DNA of 64,000 nt from assembly GCA_930367205.1 (NCBI GenBank), contig OV884009.1:117193454-117257453 (forward strand). Reading direction: 5' to 3'. This DNA is from Acanthosoma haemorrhoidale (lineage: Eukaryota > Arthropoda > Insecta > Hemiptera > Acanthosomatidae). Below, piece after piece: positions 33,410 to 47,455 of the stretch. How positions within the stretch are numbered: the stretch's first letter is position 1; each line of letters starts with the position of its first letter. A program made the position numbers and the translations under genes. The notes below the pieces were generated by a model that was not told the DNA's origin, ran no database searches, and saw only the letters and a program-made list of their open reading frames with translations.

Positions 33410-35150
33410 TAAATACTAATCTCACAAGTTTTTGCATATGTGAGAGTAACTATTGCAAACCTCCATGGAGGTATTTTACTAAATACAGCAACGATGTAAT
33501 TTCTAGCCAATGAATAATTTCTCACAGTTAATCAGAAAACGCACAATGAAACCTCGTTCGTTTGAAGAAAAACACTATGTAGTTATATTTTAACCAGCAA
33601 GTGTGTATTAGGAAAGCTTTTTAGGTTAAATTAGATGTAAACGGTTAACTATCTCATCTGCAAACCTTTTTATGTTCAATAATTTAGTTCCCTTCTCTAA
33701 ATTTATTTATTCTACCTATACAACTATTTGGAATCTCATGAGTAAGAGTACGGTGTACATAAAATTCTCATCATCGTGTAATTTCCAATTATTATTTTCC
33801 TTAAAAGTAAATTATTACAGATGGTTAGCTCAATAGAGTTACTGACGAAGAAAATATAGGGATAGAAGTATTAGCAAGAATATAAAGATTTTTTATGGTC
33901 AGTTATTCTTCAGCTTTCTGATAAGTTACAGAGTCATGCCATTATTTCGACTTACAGCTAGAGTCAACGCCTCAATCAAAATCCCATAGATCCGATAGAT
34001 TAATATTAATCTATACAGTTGTTATAATCGATAAAATTATGATTATTAAGTGTATCCCCAAAATAAGCACCAACAGCTAAGAATTTTAATTGATTCCAAA
34101 ACTTCTTGGAAGAAGTCTTACCTATACGAAATTAAATTAGGATTAATATTTTTATTAATCACTACTATAAAACCTCTTGGTCGGTTTATAGCGACACTGG
34201 AATGAAAATCTTTAATATTTTATTTTATAAAACTAAAAACAGTTGAGAGTTTGATTGTCATAAAAATAATTGGAGGCCAGAGGACAGTATCGTATGAAGC
34301 TGCATGCGTATTGGGTAATATTGTACCTGTCAAAATAAAAGTAACAAAGGATAAACAAACTTTTTGAGTTAGAGTGAACAAATGAACCTGTACTTGAAGG
34401 GGAAAGGAATGAAATGGAGAAATGTTTGAAAATTAAATCCGGCACGACAAACATCTTTATATTTTCGACGTAAATTGGTGTCTTATAGAGCATCATTACA
34501 TATGACAGTAAAGAGAATGACAGCTTAGCATTTGCCTTTGTTGTACTTGATCGTTCCAACTTAGGTAGAGCTTTGGACGTTTTATGATATGCCTTTCTGA
34601 AATTAGTAGTATGTTCTTCCATCCTGAGTTTTTCCCCAGTACGTTTAATTTTCAGTTCAATTTCACTCCAACTTCTCCCGGCAAACTCATAGTTTTTAAA
34701 TGGCACAATAGCGATCCTATCAATTAATGACACGCTCTGACTCGTTAATTTTGTTTGTGTGGGGTTAAGAAAACGTCGTTTACCGAAATGTACAGCACGT
34801 GATTCCTTGGGGTAGTTGAATACATCAATGATTGGGTTTTTCTTTTGGTTTAGGTTCTTGGGTTTGAGAATTTAAAATCAAGTTTTGAGGAAACGTCTAT
34901 TGTTAAATCAAAGCTCTTGCAGCAATATTCAGTTTCCTCTACCCGGGGCACATGGGTTGGAGTGGCAATAAGTCAGTGTTCTTTCAAATCGGCCTTGTTT
35001 GGGGATCATGTCGGAAGTATTATGCTATTGTTTTTTGTATGATCTATTCTTGTGTTTTCTTTTTATTTCTTATAAAAGTACTTTTCTTGATTTTTATTTC
35101 CAAATTTTAAATATGTGTTTTGCCAACTTCACCATGGGCCAATAGAAGTT
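33410..35150. other. No recognised gene; one unexplained - strand frame
   Basis: AT-rich. A 166-codon frame on the - strand (34233-34733) begins with an ordinary-looking N-terminal half rich in Lys/Glu (KNYEFAGRSWSEIELKIKRT) and then becomes hydrophobic and Tyr/Phe-rich like translated AT-rich noncoding DNA. No family is recognised; the first 70 codons might be an exon or a relic. Confidence 0.3.
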
Positions 35151-35159
35151 TGGATGCGC

Positions 35160-35790
35160 GCATAAATCGACCTGCCTATAATGCTGAAATTCCGAGTTTT
35201 TTTTATCCAGTCGGAATCAGACACTTGAAGTGAACATTGCTTGATCTCTCTCTGCACTGGTGCTTGCTGCTTTACTCCAACCATGGTTTTTTTATTTAAC
35301 TACCTCTGCTCCTCTCTTTCCACACCCACTAGATTTAGTCAAGGTGCTGCCTCCACATCCTTCTCAGTGGAGTTTCCTGGCCCCTGCCTGCTAAACTACC
35401 ATATCCTTGTAAGGGACCCATTCCATGCCAACGATGGCTTCTGGGGCCCTACAAAATGTACCTCGTACTGTCTCCCGCAGCGCTCCAGTCCGCCTCTTTT
35501 CGGTCCACGTTCACCTTTGTGATCCGGACGGTTTTCGCCTACCCTCTCACATACTTAGTTTGAACTCTTGGTCATTCCTTACTATCTATCTACATATAAT
35601 GCCTAACTCGTACCTCTTTTCCTGGGACAAAGTGCACTGTCCGGGGCAAACCTTCTAAGATCTTAAGGAGTTAGATCAATAAACAAACACCAATTGAGCT
35701 TCCCGCCGACCAGGCCGACAGCAAAAGTCAATACCACAGGTTTACCTCTTTCTGACACCTAGATCTACGAGACCACCCCCGGTGGGTATG
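35160..35790 (+). repeat. Second copy of the 13.4-15.0 kb 5'-end-like repeat
   Basis: Shares ordered blocks with the reverse complement of 13440-14026: CTCTCTCTGCACTG, ACCATGG, ATCCGGACGGTTTTCGCCTACCC, ACCTTCTAAGATCTTA and, beyond, CAGGCCGACAGC. Diverged, with small indels. No long reading frame. Confidence 0.55.
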
Positions 35791-36650
35791 CCCGATAATA
35801 TGTTGCAATTATCATACCTGTATTATCTAATAGATGTAATATTTAGTTCTAATAAAGGTATTAAAAATCAAGAAATTAATAATTTTAATTTTAACTAACA
35901 CTGATTTCGTATTTTCTTCAGCTAATTTTAGTGTCTACAATGTTATCACGGAGTTTGTTTTTTTAATATTTTTCTTATATTATTATGATACAATAGATTT
36001 TTGTTAGATTCACAGACTAATTTTTCTAATTTTATTTTAATGTAATTTTAATTGTACTCGTGCTTATCAATAAATTCTATTTACTATCAATAAATGTTTT
36101 TTTAACATTATCGTGGTGGCTGAAATCATAGCACTTTTCTAACCACTTATAACACCTATTTCTGCACTATTACATAGGACGGCTGGTGCATAAGCCAAAA
36201 TAACCATTATTCCATTATTTACGAGACCATAGAAAAATGACCAAACGCTCTTTATTGAATGTAGGTCTATATTGTTGAAACAGGGTTGTGTACTTTTGAA
36301 GGCTGGCATAATTTTTAGAATGAGAATTCCATCAAATATGTCCCCCATACGTTTAAGTTCTCTATGTTTCATGATGCATCGTCATTCTAATATACTCCGT
36401 GCAGTACCGGAGTACAGTATATATTCAATGCTTTCCAGTAACACGTTTTAAATATGAGATTCCAATTGTAACTATTGAAGGGAGCATCCTTTATGGTGGG
36501 GGGACACCCCAGAAGCTGCATAGACCAAAATAAAAGGATAATTGCCAAGTTCGAAAGGTCAGTCGATTCGTCTGTATGTATGTTCTACGATTCTGGTCTT
36601 AAAAATTAAATTTAACGGTAACACCTCGACATATCCTGGTTAATTAACCG
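35791..36650. other. No gene recognised
   Basis: AT-rich. The short frame 36139-36372 (-) has no motif. Confidence 0.45.
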
Positions 36651-36654
36651 ACCT

Positions 36655-38290
36655 AATACATTACCACGTATTTATAGCAGGCACAAGGCCATTGCCGCTT
36701 TAGTCTCCAAGGATGTTTATAGGGATGAATGATTATAGGGATGTGTGGCGCAGTGCAATAACGGTGCTAGGGGATTAGGGTGGTTGGATTGGTTTCGATG
36801 GAATTTCATGAACTTGGAAAGGATGTATTCAAGAATGTAAGGTATATTAAGATCGTTATGAAGGGTTTTGTTGCTGGCGTAATACGGTCTATTACCTATT
36901 GTTCTCAGGTCTTGCTGTCCCCCATAGCTCTATTCAGATTGGCTTAAGTATAACTTTGTAGATTAGTAATTTATTTTCTATTGAGAGATGAGATGTTCTT
37001 TGAAGTAGTTATTAGCAATGAATAAATTAAAATTAAAAAAAACTAGTGGACAAGACTTGCAACAGAGGTACTGTAGGAACATTTTGCTTCATTAGCTTTG
37101 ATCCACCATCAGTTGCACCAATACTCGATCACATCAAGGTATTTTTGAAGGTTAAGGGATGCTATATTGGGGTCTGGGTGGGATGATAGGACTGGGGTGT
37201 ATAGGTTATAGGAGAGGGGACCCAGGACAATTCCATGTGGAGCTCCTACTTTTATGGGATAGTAGTTAGAATATTCTAAATCACAGCAAACTTGAAGAGG
37301 TTTGAAAGTTAGGGCTGTTGGATTAGGAAAAGGGTGTGTGGTAAATATCTTTTGAGCTTGTAAAGCAAACCTGCGTACCAAACCCTGTCAAAAGCTTGAA
37401 CTATGTCCAGAAAGGCAGCATACTGTTTGGTTTCAAGGGCTGAGGATATGTGGTAAACAAGGCGAAAGTATTTTTCAGCATCTCAAAACTGTTAGGCGTG
37501 AAAAACAGATACTCGTTGATTGTTTCGTCTGTCTCTTTAGATTTGCGTACGTGCGGTGGTATGTCTTCCATCGAGGTAGCTGCACACGAATTTATTGGTC
37601 ACAATCCTATTTGAACGCCATGGCTTTCAAGGAAAATGGTCTGTGTTAAATATTTTTTAAGATTGTAAAGCATCCCTACGAGCCAGACCCTGTCAAAACT
37701 TGAACTAAGTCCTGAAACGCAGCAGTGCAATACTGTTTGGTTTCAAGGGCGAGGATATGTGATCAAAGACGCGAAGGCCTTGTTGAGCAGTGGAATGTCG
37801 AAGACAGAAACCAAAATGATGAGCAGTAAAAAGGTTTTTGGATTCAACAATTGGAAGTAGTGGTTTTAATAGGAGTTTTTAAAATATTTTTGAGAGGATA
37901 GGGAGTAGGCGTCATTGGGTGGTTTGCCGGGTTTATTCTCCAAACCAAATAGGATCTTTGCCACACTGTTGTCGCTTAGTGTTTGGATTGGATTAGATAT
38001 TTGAGATGCTGAGGTAAAGGATTTTCGTTGCGAATTTTTGGATGACGGCGGGGTGACGATCCCTCCCAAGCCGAGCACTGGATCATAGTAGTGAAAGAAT
38101 GCACTGCATCGTCTAGGTGTTGGGATGTTATCATGGTCACTTTAAGATTTACAGAATCTGTAAGAAGCTGGCGGAAGTGTTCCCACTTAACTGGGCCATA
38201 ATAAATGAAGGAGGAGGTGGTTTGTGAATTGGTCTTAGGGAAATGGTGAGAATCAAAGGGCTATGATCGGAGGAGAGGTCATTGAGGTGC
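36655..38290 (-). pseudogene. Jockey-like copy E, scrambled
   Basis: Antisense matches to the A/B/C/D subfamily in several pieces: the coding end and 3' part at 36655-37020, RT around 37109-37381 (LEYSNYYPIKVG, SHPDPNIASLNLQKYL), with the catalytic FADD region lost between them. Pieces near 37660-38078 (NKPGKPPNDA) and up to 38290 correspond to the endonuclease/RT junction. Order is kept on the - strand, with deletions and a partial repeat around 37370-37440 and 37660-37750. Dead. Confidence 0.8.
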
Positions 38291-38299
38291 GTAAGTTAA

Positions 38300-40100
38300 T
38301 AGTTTAGTTTATTTTAGTTGAATTGATAAAAGTCAATTCAAGACGCACTTATATTATATTATAAAGTACACACAAATGAGTGTATATTAATTAAAATGAT
38401 TTTATAAATTTTAGATCAGTATTGTTTATTTTCAGTTGAACGCGCTCATTTTTCTAAATGATCTTTTGGCTCACACAAAACATATCAAGAATTAGCATAA
38501 ATTCAAATTTTGAGTAAAAAAAGAGAAAAGGAAATATATACTTCCAATAATGTTTTCGTTGCTTTCATAACTATAAATAATATAAAACCCAGTGTGATTG
38601 AGAGCTTATCACAAGGTCATCTCATTTTGTAACAATTTATGAGTAAGTAGCTGACTGTACGAAATTTTTTTTTTTGCTAGAAACAAAGTTGATATTCGTT
38701 TTTAGCACCACAAAAACCCTTGTAGAAAATTAAGAAATACAATTTGTTTGCTCAAAATTTTCACATTCCGAAACGAAACCGGGAGAAAAGAAAGGGGGCG
38801 CCTTCTCCCCCCACCCGCCAGCGGATGTGTACAGCTGGATGTGCCAAATGGCATGGAATGGACACAGCAATGGTGATCTCTCCTTTCAAGAGTTCTCCTC
38901 CACATACACGTCCACCATCGTTGAAGGTTTTCCGAAACATCCTGTTTCCAGCGTATTGAATTCATCTCTCGCCTTCAGTGATTCGGATGTGAAGTATCGC
39001 CTTAATCTCGTTGCCCATAGGTCATCCATGTAAAGTCACGGAACGTAAATTACGTCGCCTTACTACAACTTCAGTCAACTTTCGGCCATCTGTTGTAAGT
39101 TGCTGGTACCCTCACACATACCTCACTAGTCTGAACCAAGGTTCAAAATTCCGGAGAGATAGTGTCGAGACCACGCGAGAGAATAGACCACTTTTGGGTT
39201 GGAGCCCGTTCTTTATCATCAGTGTTCGGGCCCTTAGGCAGTAAATAGGTTTTCATTAAACTTAATTTTTTTATTTGAGAAGATTTTTTTTATGATCGTA
39301 ATTATTTTTAAATTATAAATTTATTTTCTTTCCTTTTATGATTGTTTCGGCTGGAGGCAATTAGTATGTAAATATTGTATACATCAACAGACAGAGGAAA
39401 TAGTTCGAAGGATTATACAGCTCGAAAAAGTAAACAAACACGTCTTTGCGTATTAGAGGACAAGGCTTTAGGAGGCCTGAGCCTGTTTTAAGTCAGTGAT
39501 GAAGATAACTCCATACCGGACGGTTCCCCTGCGAAGTCGCTGTTTCTACCACTGAACTTCTCGGCCTTTCTGCCTGTTAATCTCTCCATGCACATTGCCG
39601 CCCTGCGGTTGCTATCCGAAGATCACCGTCCTGCGGCTGCTATCCGAACATCCAGCGTATCGTGACTATAAACTTTTTCGTAATTTTCATACGTTAATTA
39701 TACTAACAATTATTTATACTAATATTCAGGCCTGGTTAAGTTGCTGATCAGTAATTTTTTTTTTGTTTTGTTTTTTAATAAAATGAATTGTTATTTCTTT
39801 AATATTTTTGACTTTGTTTATTGTATATGCCTTATTTTTGGCAAGTTTGTGAGCTAGCCGAAACAATCAAACCTCTAGCTTCTCAAGACGTAACCGGCGC
39901 AATTTTCTGGCGTTTGGGGACTTCTTAATTTTTAAGAGCCCTAGCGCAAACAATCAGGGAAATCATTTTCTTAGGGTTACCTACCTACCTGGACGGTGAT
40001 AAGACGAAGAAACTGATCTAAAGTTACCTGAACTAAATTGGGTACCAATCATTACTCAATAACTTAGTATTATTACTACTACCATAACTTTTAATGTATT
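38300..40100. other. No recognised gene
   Basis: Unassigned. 38740-39240 is GC-richer, with overlapping short frames on both strands and no motif recognised. Around 39590-39660 a unit near CCCTGCGGTTGCTATCCGAAG is repeated once in tandem (about 29 bp). Confidence 0.4.
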
Positions 40101-42310
40101 ATAGAATAGAATAGAATAGAAAAAAAATATCCCGGAACTAAGTAACCTATGAATAACATTAATGTTCAAATGACAAATTCACATCTGGCAAATAAAATAA
40201 AGTATAACATCATAATAAAAAAATAAAACAAAAGCAAAATAGTAATAACAACGTAAAATAAAGTGTAAACCTCTGTATGAATACTATTAATAATTATGAA
40301 ATACAAATAAAAATTGTTTAACTGCTTTTAATAAATAAATTCCATAAGATCCAACTATAAAAAACCAAAAAAAAATAAGAAATAACCCACAACAATATGC
40401 TGAAGTCTGTACAGTGAGACATTAGATAAAAAACAGTAAAAGTAATACAAAATAAAACCAGAAAGGGAGATACGAAATTACAGCCAACATTTATCTATAT
40501 ATAGTAAACAATTGAATAAAAATAATTAATATAAAAATAAAAGTTAGGAAATATAAAATAATGAATGACTGAATCGTTCCCAGACTAACAAGCGTCTCTC
40601 TGGATGGTGAGAATGTTTTGGAATAGAAGAGCTTTGAAGGTTGGTAGGGATGCACCATGGTGGATATTAGGAGGTCGATAATTTCATAGGGTAATAGAGT
40701 GAGCAAGAAATAACCGATTGAATGATGCAGTTTTGTGGCCGGGAGTACAAAGCTCAGATAGACGGGGTTTTGTATTCCGAGAGCGGACTGAGGTTTTGAA
40801 CTGTAAAATATTGTTTATATCTTGGGGGGGGGGAGTAACGCGAATAGATGGTTTGAAAACGGAATAAACTGAGGAAATATTATCCACGGAAGGAGGGGAA
40901 CAGCCACCCTAACTCGGATGTGGAGGTGAGAGACATAAGAGCGCCGCGGAGTACCAAAAACGAATCTAACGAAGAAATTCGCTTCAACTTACCCCCGAAT
41001 CCCACCAAGAGACCCACATAAACAACACAGCCATATTCAAGGTGAGGGAAATCGAGGGAGGAAACAAGGAGTTCACGAATAGGCTGGGGCAGCAGATGGC
41101 GAGAGCGAAGGAATAGTTTAAGGGTACCTATTGACCGACGGGAAATTTAAGAGATATGTTGGTTCCAAGAAAGGGTTTGGTCAATGGTTACCTCTAGGTT
41201 TTCGGCGGTAGATTTAGACAAAATTTATTGGAAAGTTATTAAGGGTTAAAGCGGGAATATCGGATAAGAATCTGAGGAGGAAACTGGAGCCTATGACAAT
41301 TGCCTGCATTTTCGATTCATTTAACCTCAGTTTAATCAGGTTTTCCCAGGTACTTCCGATCTAGTTTTCTTGAATTTGGGCAAACACAGCTAAAAAATAG
41401 ATTTGGGAGTCGTCAGCGTAAAGGTGATAGGAACAGTGATGTATAGAGTTAGACAGACCATTTATGTAACAGCTAAAAACAAGGGGAGACGTGCTTGATC
41501 CCTGTGCTACACCCGAGGAAAGAATGAGGGCAGTAGATAGGGGTTGATTGGGAATATCAACAATATTTAATACTTGTGAACGGTGAAATGATCGAAACCA
41601 TTGAATACAGGTATCGGAGAAGGTTTATGATTTTAACTTGGAAAGAAGGGTTGTGTAATTTATGGTATCAAATGCTTTGAAGAAATTTAGGACAATCAGG
41701 ACTGTTCGTTTATCTTGATCAATAACAGTAAGAATGTCAGTGATGATATTAGCTAGTGCAGATTGTGTAGAGTAACCGGGATGGAAATCAGATTAGTAAT
41801 GTTGGTAATGTTCAAGGAAATGGGAGATTTGGGATTGAACTAGTCTTTCAAGAGGTTTGGAGAGGCTGGAAAGGAGATTGGCTGATAGTCGTTTGATGAT
41901 GTGGGCTTACAATCTTTTTTAAGGGTTGGACTACAGCTGTTTTTCCAAAAAGTTGGGAAAACTGAGTTTTGAAGGGAAAACTTGTAAATATGGAGAACAG
42001 GCAGGATGACTGGAAGGCATAATTTCGTTAGCTTCACGGGGATTTCGACAGGACCAGTAGTGTTAGTAAGTGATCTCATTATGGAGGTTCTATGGAATGA
42101 GGGAGAAACATATTTAAAGTAAAAATCATAACTATTCAATGAGGACTCGCAAGGACTATAAGCTGACGAAGATGGTGAAGTGGTCGAGGAGCCAGACACA
42201 AAATATGAGTTTAGCTCATCAGGTGAAGCGGGAAATGCCTGTTAGGAGGACGCCCCAGTGGAGTCACAGAGGGAAAGTTTTCGAAGGATGATTTGGATTT
42301 GAATTTGTAA
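40101..42310 (-). pseudogene. Degenerate non-LTR retrotransposon (second family)
   Basis: Reading - strand: ASPDELNSYFV, then LPVILPVLHIYKFSL, KKDCKPTSSNDYQPIS (RT motif), DKRTVLIVLNFFKAFDTINY, SSGVAQGSSTSPLVF and the catalytic HLYADDSQIYF (near 41430-41460). A C-terminal part follows (GHKTASFNRLFLAH). Stops and indels are scattered through it. The - strand 3' end carries a (TATTC)n-type tail ((ATAGA)n at 40101-40122 on +), a known style of 3' end in some non-LTR clades. Domain order is sound; the clade is uncertain (Jockey/CR1-like). Confidence 0.8.
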
Positions 42311-42319
42311 TAAGGAGCA

Positions 42320-43435
42320 GGGAAGAAGGCTGAAAATACTTGAACATATTGACATACATGGACTCCCCCTGCCGGACGGTCGCCTCGGTCAAGTTGTGGA
42401 GTACCCTGAATGCCTGATCTCCTGGCATATCCCCGGAGTAGGTTGGTGACGAAAGGTAAAGGGTTTTAGAGGTTCATGGGTCATACGGATATTAAGGATT
42501 CAGTACATGTAGTAAAATAATTTTTGACCCCGTAGAGGCATAAACTTCAACATTTTTCATTTATTATTGATTTATAGAGAAACAGTTAACTTTACAAAGA
42601 TCTTTTTTATAGAAAATATGATAAATGAACAATTTTAGACCAATTTCATTTCTTTAAAACCAATAATAAGTTTATAAGCCCACAACCACGCTCCTCAGCA
42701 CCATCTACAAAGCTACTGCGGAAATTTCCTTTGGCCTTACCTCTCCATAAAGAGGTAGTGACATAGATTTATTTTTACAAATATAATTATGATTCAATCG
42801 TAGTTGGTATAAAATAGTTGATTTAAAATGTGAAGGCGGGTGAGTGCAGGTCTGCAAGTCAGAAAGAAGGTGACATTGGGGGAAATTGTGATCCTTTCAT
42901 CCTAAACCAACTTCCCACGGGGCGTGAATCACGAAAGATATTATTAGTATAACTCAAATATATCGAAATAGAAGTATAGGCGTTGTATCATCGATGATTT
43001 TATCGGGACAACTATGTAAAATTCTCATCCATCGGTCCACTCCAAGGGATGGGGAAAAAAGTAAAATATGATCTATCAATATTTATGGCATGATATCGAT
43101 GTTGATAAACAGTCTAAAACATCGATGTTTTGTAAGTATCGATATTTTATTAATATTTAATAAATTTACTGTCACGCAATGCTATGAATAAATGGAAATT
43201 ACAGGAATGAAGATAGGGAGCCATCCACAGTAGTTTACGGAGCTTCAAAATAAAAAATTAAAACACTTGTGTACAAGATAAGTGGCATAGAACTTTAGAT
43301 AATATTGTGACTAGATAATATATCTTCGATATATCAATCAATCAATTCATTCGATCAATCAATGCATAACTGCGATATCTATACCAAATTAACTTAAATC
43401 AATATTTTATCAAAAATTGTCAATACCTTAATATA
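42320..43435. other. No gene recognised
   Basis: AT-rich, including several ATCGATATT-like words around 43080-43400. No coding potential. Confidence 0.45.
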
Positions 43436-43439
43436 TAGA

Positions 43440-43623
43440 AGTTAATGCTTACCGGCTTTAGAATTAAAAAACAAAGGGAAAAAAGGTAGAGAAACAACAC
43501 GCTTGAAAGTTAGAACTAGACTGTTTATTTCGAGTCTATAACCGTGTATATTTAGATTCGGGATGTTTACATCCCGACGTTCGGGGATTAAGGTTGAGTA
43601 CTGATGCTGCCCGGAGCTTAACT
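43440..43623 (-). repeat. 3' LTR of G2
   Basis: 184 bp. U3 holds the palindrome TCGGGATGTTTACATCCCGA at 43558-43577. The element strand has AATAAA in GAAATAAACAG. Confidence 0.9.
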
Positions 43624-43659
43624 CCCCCCTGCCAGTTTACGCACATCTCCTCGTAAACT
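43624..43659 (-). promoter_or_regulatory. G2 polypurine tract and adjacent hairpin
   Basis: An 8-bp perfect stem AGTTTACG/CGTAAACT (43652-43659 with 43634-43641, 10-nt loop) lies directly before GGCAGGGGGG and the LTR. Confidence 0.7.
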
Positions 43660-44061
43660 ATGAAGTCTAAGTCTAAATTGAGGACGACTTAGGCGATATT
43701 ACGATCACTCTCCTAATCGTACTAAGGGAGCGAAGGCCAGCCCAAACAGTACACAACCTGTAATCCCTTACATTCGGTCGTATTTATAAGACACTTATAG
43801 TCCAAATAAAACGCTGCCTCTAACACTGCAGCCACTAGTGACAAAATAAAAAAAAACAAAAAAAAATTACATGGCTCATTACTTACAGAAAACAATGGCA
43901 TCTTACACGCTACGCAAAGTCGATATTTCTACACAGCCTGTGTACATTCTAAAAAAACAACAAAAGGAATTACAAAAAAAAAATCTTCTACAAATGGTAC
44001 AAAGTGTACGTATGTATACCATACCAAATTTGGCTACGTGCAGAAGCGAGGACACTCCAAC

Positions 44062-47000
44062 TCACTCATGGCCTGCACCCTCCCCCCCTGGTGGGAGTTT
44101 TAACTGTTCGACGTGGACGGTCCTCCGTTTCGTCGGAGGTCTTGTACTCTCGATGGTGACGATGTTATGCTCCCTGATCACCACCACCTTGAATGGACCC
44201 TCGTATCTGACCGACTCTTTGCTCCGATTAGAGCCAATTTTACGATATACAATCGTCCCAATTTTAAGGTCCCCCATTCGACCCCGGACTTTGAGGTTTA
44301 CCCGAGCAACTCTCTTGACCTTCTCCCTCACGATTTTGTCACGAACTTTGCCCCAAAGTTTTCCGAGCTCTAAGTGAGCACTTAACATTTGCTCCGCCAT
44401 TCCCTCGTCCACCACCGTCTCTGTCCCGTTCCGGCGCCTCGCGCGTAGTCCAAAGAGGATCTCGAACGGCGTAAACCCCGTGGTGGAGTGGATGGAATGA
44501 TTGTATGCCGCCACTGCCTTCGGCATCGCCTCGTTCGCCTGTAGACCCTTTTCTACCTGATACACCCGCAGGTGGTCACTCAAGGTACTGTGCAACCTTT
44601 CGATGCCTCCGCGACTCTTAGGATGTCCTGGGGTGTTGAGATGCCACACGATATCAAGATTTTTCATCTCCGTCCAAACGTTTGCATTATCGAACTCCCT
44701 ACCCCCATCCGACGAGATTCGGTCCGGTACCCCATAAAACTGGAACCACGTTCGTAATGCCTGTAAGACGGCGTTGGATGATTTGTCTTTTACAGCATAC
44801 GCCATAGCTACCTTACTGAAGGTATCTATTGTCGTAACCCTCTTATATCCCTTCCAAGTGAACGTGTCAATCTGTAGTTCACTAAGTGGCGTCTCTGCTG
44901 TGGGTGTTTCCTCCTGTTGTCCCTGTGGTGGGTGTCGATCATATTTAGTCTTAAGACATATATCGCACGTTCCTATAATCTCTTGGATCGTCTTTTTCAT
45001 ATCCCACCAGAAGTACCGTCGCTGTAATGCTTGCAAAGTCTCCTGCGCACCGCGGTGGTTCGTCTTCCCTTGATGGTAGGCAAGCGTTACTTCCCGCTGC
45101 CGTTCCTCATCACGCAGTGTCTGGACCATAGACAGACAACGAACAAACGATCGATCAATACCCAGTTGTTCTGTTCTCCATAATTTCTTGATCAGATCCC
45201 ACACTGTCGCGTTGCCGACAAATAGATGGTAGGTCTTCCCTGGTCTGGATGCATCTTTCAATGCCTGGCAAATTTGGTCACCCTTGACACCCGGTTGGGA
45301 CCAGATTGTCGTAATACTATTCTTGCCATAGTTTTCATGAGTAGCTCGCATCAGGCCGGTCGTTTGCGTCTTCCAAATAATTTGTCGCCGTTTATCGTTA
45401 ATGATACCCTCGATCGTCTCCATTTCTACCGGACGTTCTCCGGCAGATTCTTCCGCTTCTTGGTGTTCGCTCCCATCGCTATCGTCCCGCGTACCGCGAC
45501 TTCCATCTTCCCCGGGCGCCCATTCCTGGATAAATTGTCTGTGATCCCCGGACGTTTCCCCTTCCTCGACTGCATTCACGGTAATCGCTCGAGATAGCCA
45601 GTCCGCCACTACATTGTCCTTCCCTGGTTTGTATATAATTTCCAGGTTGTATTGGGACAAAAACTCCTTCCAGCGTGTCACCCTGGCTGATGATTCCTTA
45701 AGCTTCCCCACCCATTGAAGAGGTCTGTGGTCCGTATGTACTCTGAATCTCCGCCCGAAGACGTATGGACGAAAATGATCAATAGCCCATATGATGCCAA
45801 GAAGTTCACGCTCGAGGGCACTGTACCGCGCCTCCGTGTCGGTCAGTCTTCGACTCGCGTACGCCACTGGTCGTTCCCCCCCATCTCCCTCCTGCGACAG
45901 CACCGCTCCCAATGCATACTCACTTGCGTCGGTGGTGATAGTAAATAGCTTCTCAAAATCGGGAAACGCCAGGATTGGTTCCTCTTGCAGTCGAGCCATG
46001 CATTTTCGAAGGTTTTGCTCCATAATAGGTGTAATCGCTATCCGCGCCCCCTTCCGCAGCAGGTTACTGATGGGTACGAGATACTCTGCCATGTCTGGCA
46101 CAAAACGCCGATAGTAATTTAGCGTACCTAAAAGTCGCCGAATGCCCTTGACGTTTTTCGGCACCGCTATCTTTCGAATTGCGTCGACTTTTGCAGAATC
46201 CGGCTGGACTCCCTCCCTCGAGATGGTATGCCCTAAGAAGTTGATCCGATCCTCTCCCAGCGATGATTTTTCCATCGACAATTTTAACCCGAATTCACGC
46301 AAACGTCGAAATACCCTCCGGAGATCTTCGATGTGTTCGGATTCTGTTCGGCTGAAGATCAACAGATCGTCCATATAAATCTGGCATACCGCCTCGTCTA
46401 TCCCCCTCAGGATTTCGTCCATCAATCTCTGGAAAGTAATCGGAGCTTCTTCAATTCTTCAAACCAAATGGCATCCGAGTGAACTCATAGTGCCCCCTCT
46501 CGAAAGTAAACGCTGTTTTGTGTTGATCGGTAGCGCTCATTTTGATTTGATGGTACCCTGCTTTCAAATCCAAAGTGCTAAAGATTGTGGCTCCATTCAG
46601 TCTGTCGAGAATGTCCTCAAAACGGGGAATCGAATACTTCTCATCCGTTGTGTTTTCATTTAATTTTCTAAAATCGACGACGACTCTATATCTCTCCCCC
46701 TCCTCTCCCGGTTTACTCTTCTTTCGTACTGCCCACAGAGGACTATTATAAGGGGATGTGCTATCAACGATTATACCCTGTCGTCTTAAGCTGTCGATTT
46801 CTGTCCGGATATGTTGGCGGAGTGCCTGCGGATATCGTCTCTCCTTCACGTACGTTATTCGGTCAGATTTTAATGGGATTTCATGTACTGTCTTCCCCGT
46901 TGCCCCAAGCATATCACCCTCCACGTAAAAAATATCTCCGAACTCCCTACGTAAGCTTTCCCTCCAGTCCACAACTTTCTTGACTGCCCCTATCCGCGCA

Positions 47001-47452
47001 CTCCCACCTCTTACGGTCCCCTGACATTGATAAGTAACCCCCCCCCCCAACTTGATCCGCCACTCCTTTCCCTTGTTCTCTACAAGCGCGCCTACCCGAC
47101 CCAATAAGTCACACCCCACTATTATTTCATACTCGCGCGGCATGTACTCCACAATATGTACGTTAATATCGCCCTTTTTTTTCGCCCATTTCTCTAAATT
47201 CACGACCGCCTCTCCCGCTACTTTACAGGGCCCGCCCAGGGTAATTAACTTGCACTTACATACCTTGACCTGGAGTGCCCTCTCTCTGCCATATAGCCGC
47301 TCCAACGCACCGCGTGACATTATGGTATTGGTGCTTCCTGTATCCACCAAGCACCTCTCTCCCCCCTCGACTCTGATTATTGGCAACTCGCACAGTATCC
47401 CTCTCACTGTATTACACTTTAGGGTGCGGTCGCCACTCTGCTGCCACCCTCC
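44062..47452 (-). pseudogene. G2 pol, nearly complete, one frameshift
   Basis: Follows the gag TGA in frame. Protease CLVDTGSTNT, RT start YNSPLWAVRKK, RVVVDFRKLN, FSTLDLKAGYHQI and RMPFGLKN. There a 7-nt insertion (a near copy of the adjacent TGAAGAA, around 46450-46460) shifts the frame and gives a stop at 46451. The second part, open from 46425 to 44062, has the active site YMDD, FLGH, RNase H (TTDASEYALG, HTDHRPLQW), the integrase finger (YHQGKTNH, CDIC) and catalytic LQIDTF, SSDGG and GGIERL. Everything except the small insertion looks functional, so the break is recent. Pol would provide all enzymes for reverse transcription and integration. Confidence 0.92.
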
Positions 47453-47455
47453 TCA
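47389..47455 (-). promoter_or_regulatory. G2 gag/pol TGA readthrough site with downstream stem
   Basis: TGA 47453-47455 in GCC TGA GGA G. Downstream CCGCACCCT (47421-47429) can pair with AGGG and TGCG of 47389-47402 across a 6-nt bulge. Confidence 0.65.

Noticed and set aside
38424..38480. Terminal exon after TTGTTTATTTTCAG
   Set aside because: Only a few codons before a stop, with no supporting motif.
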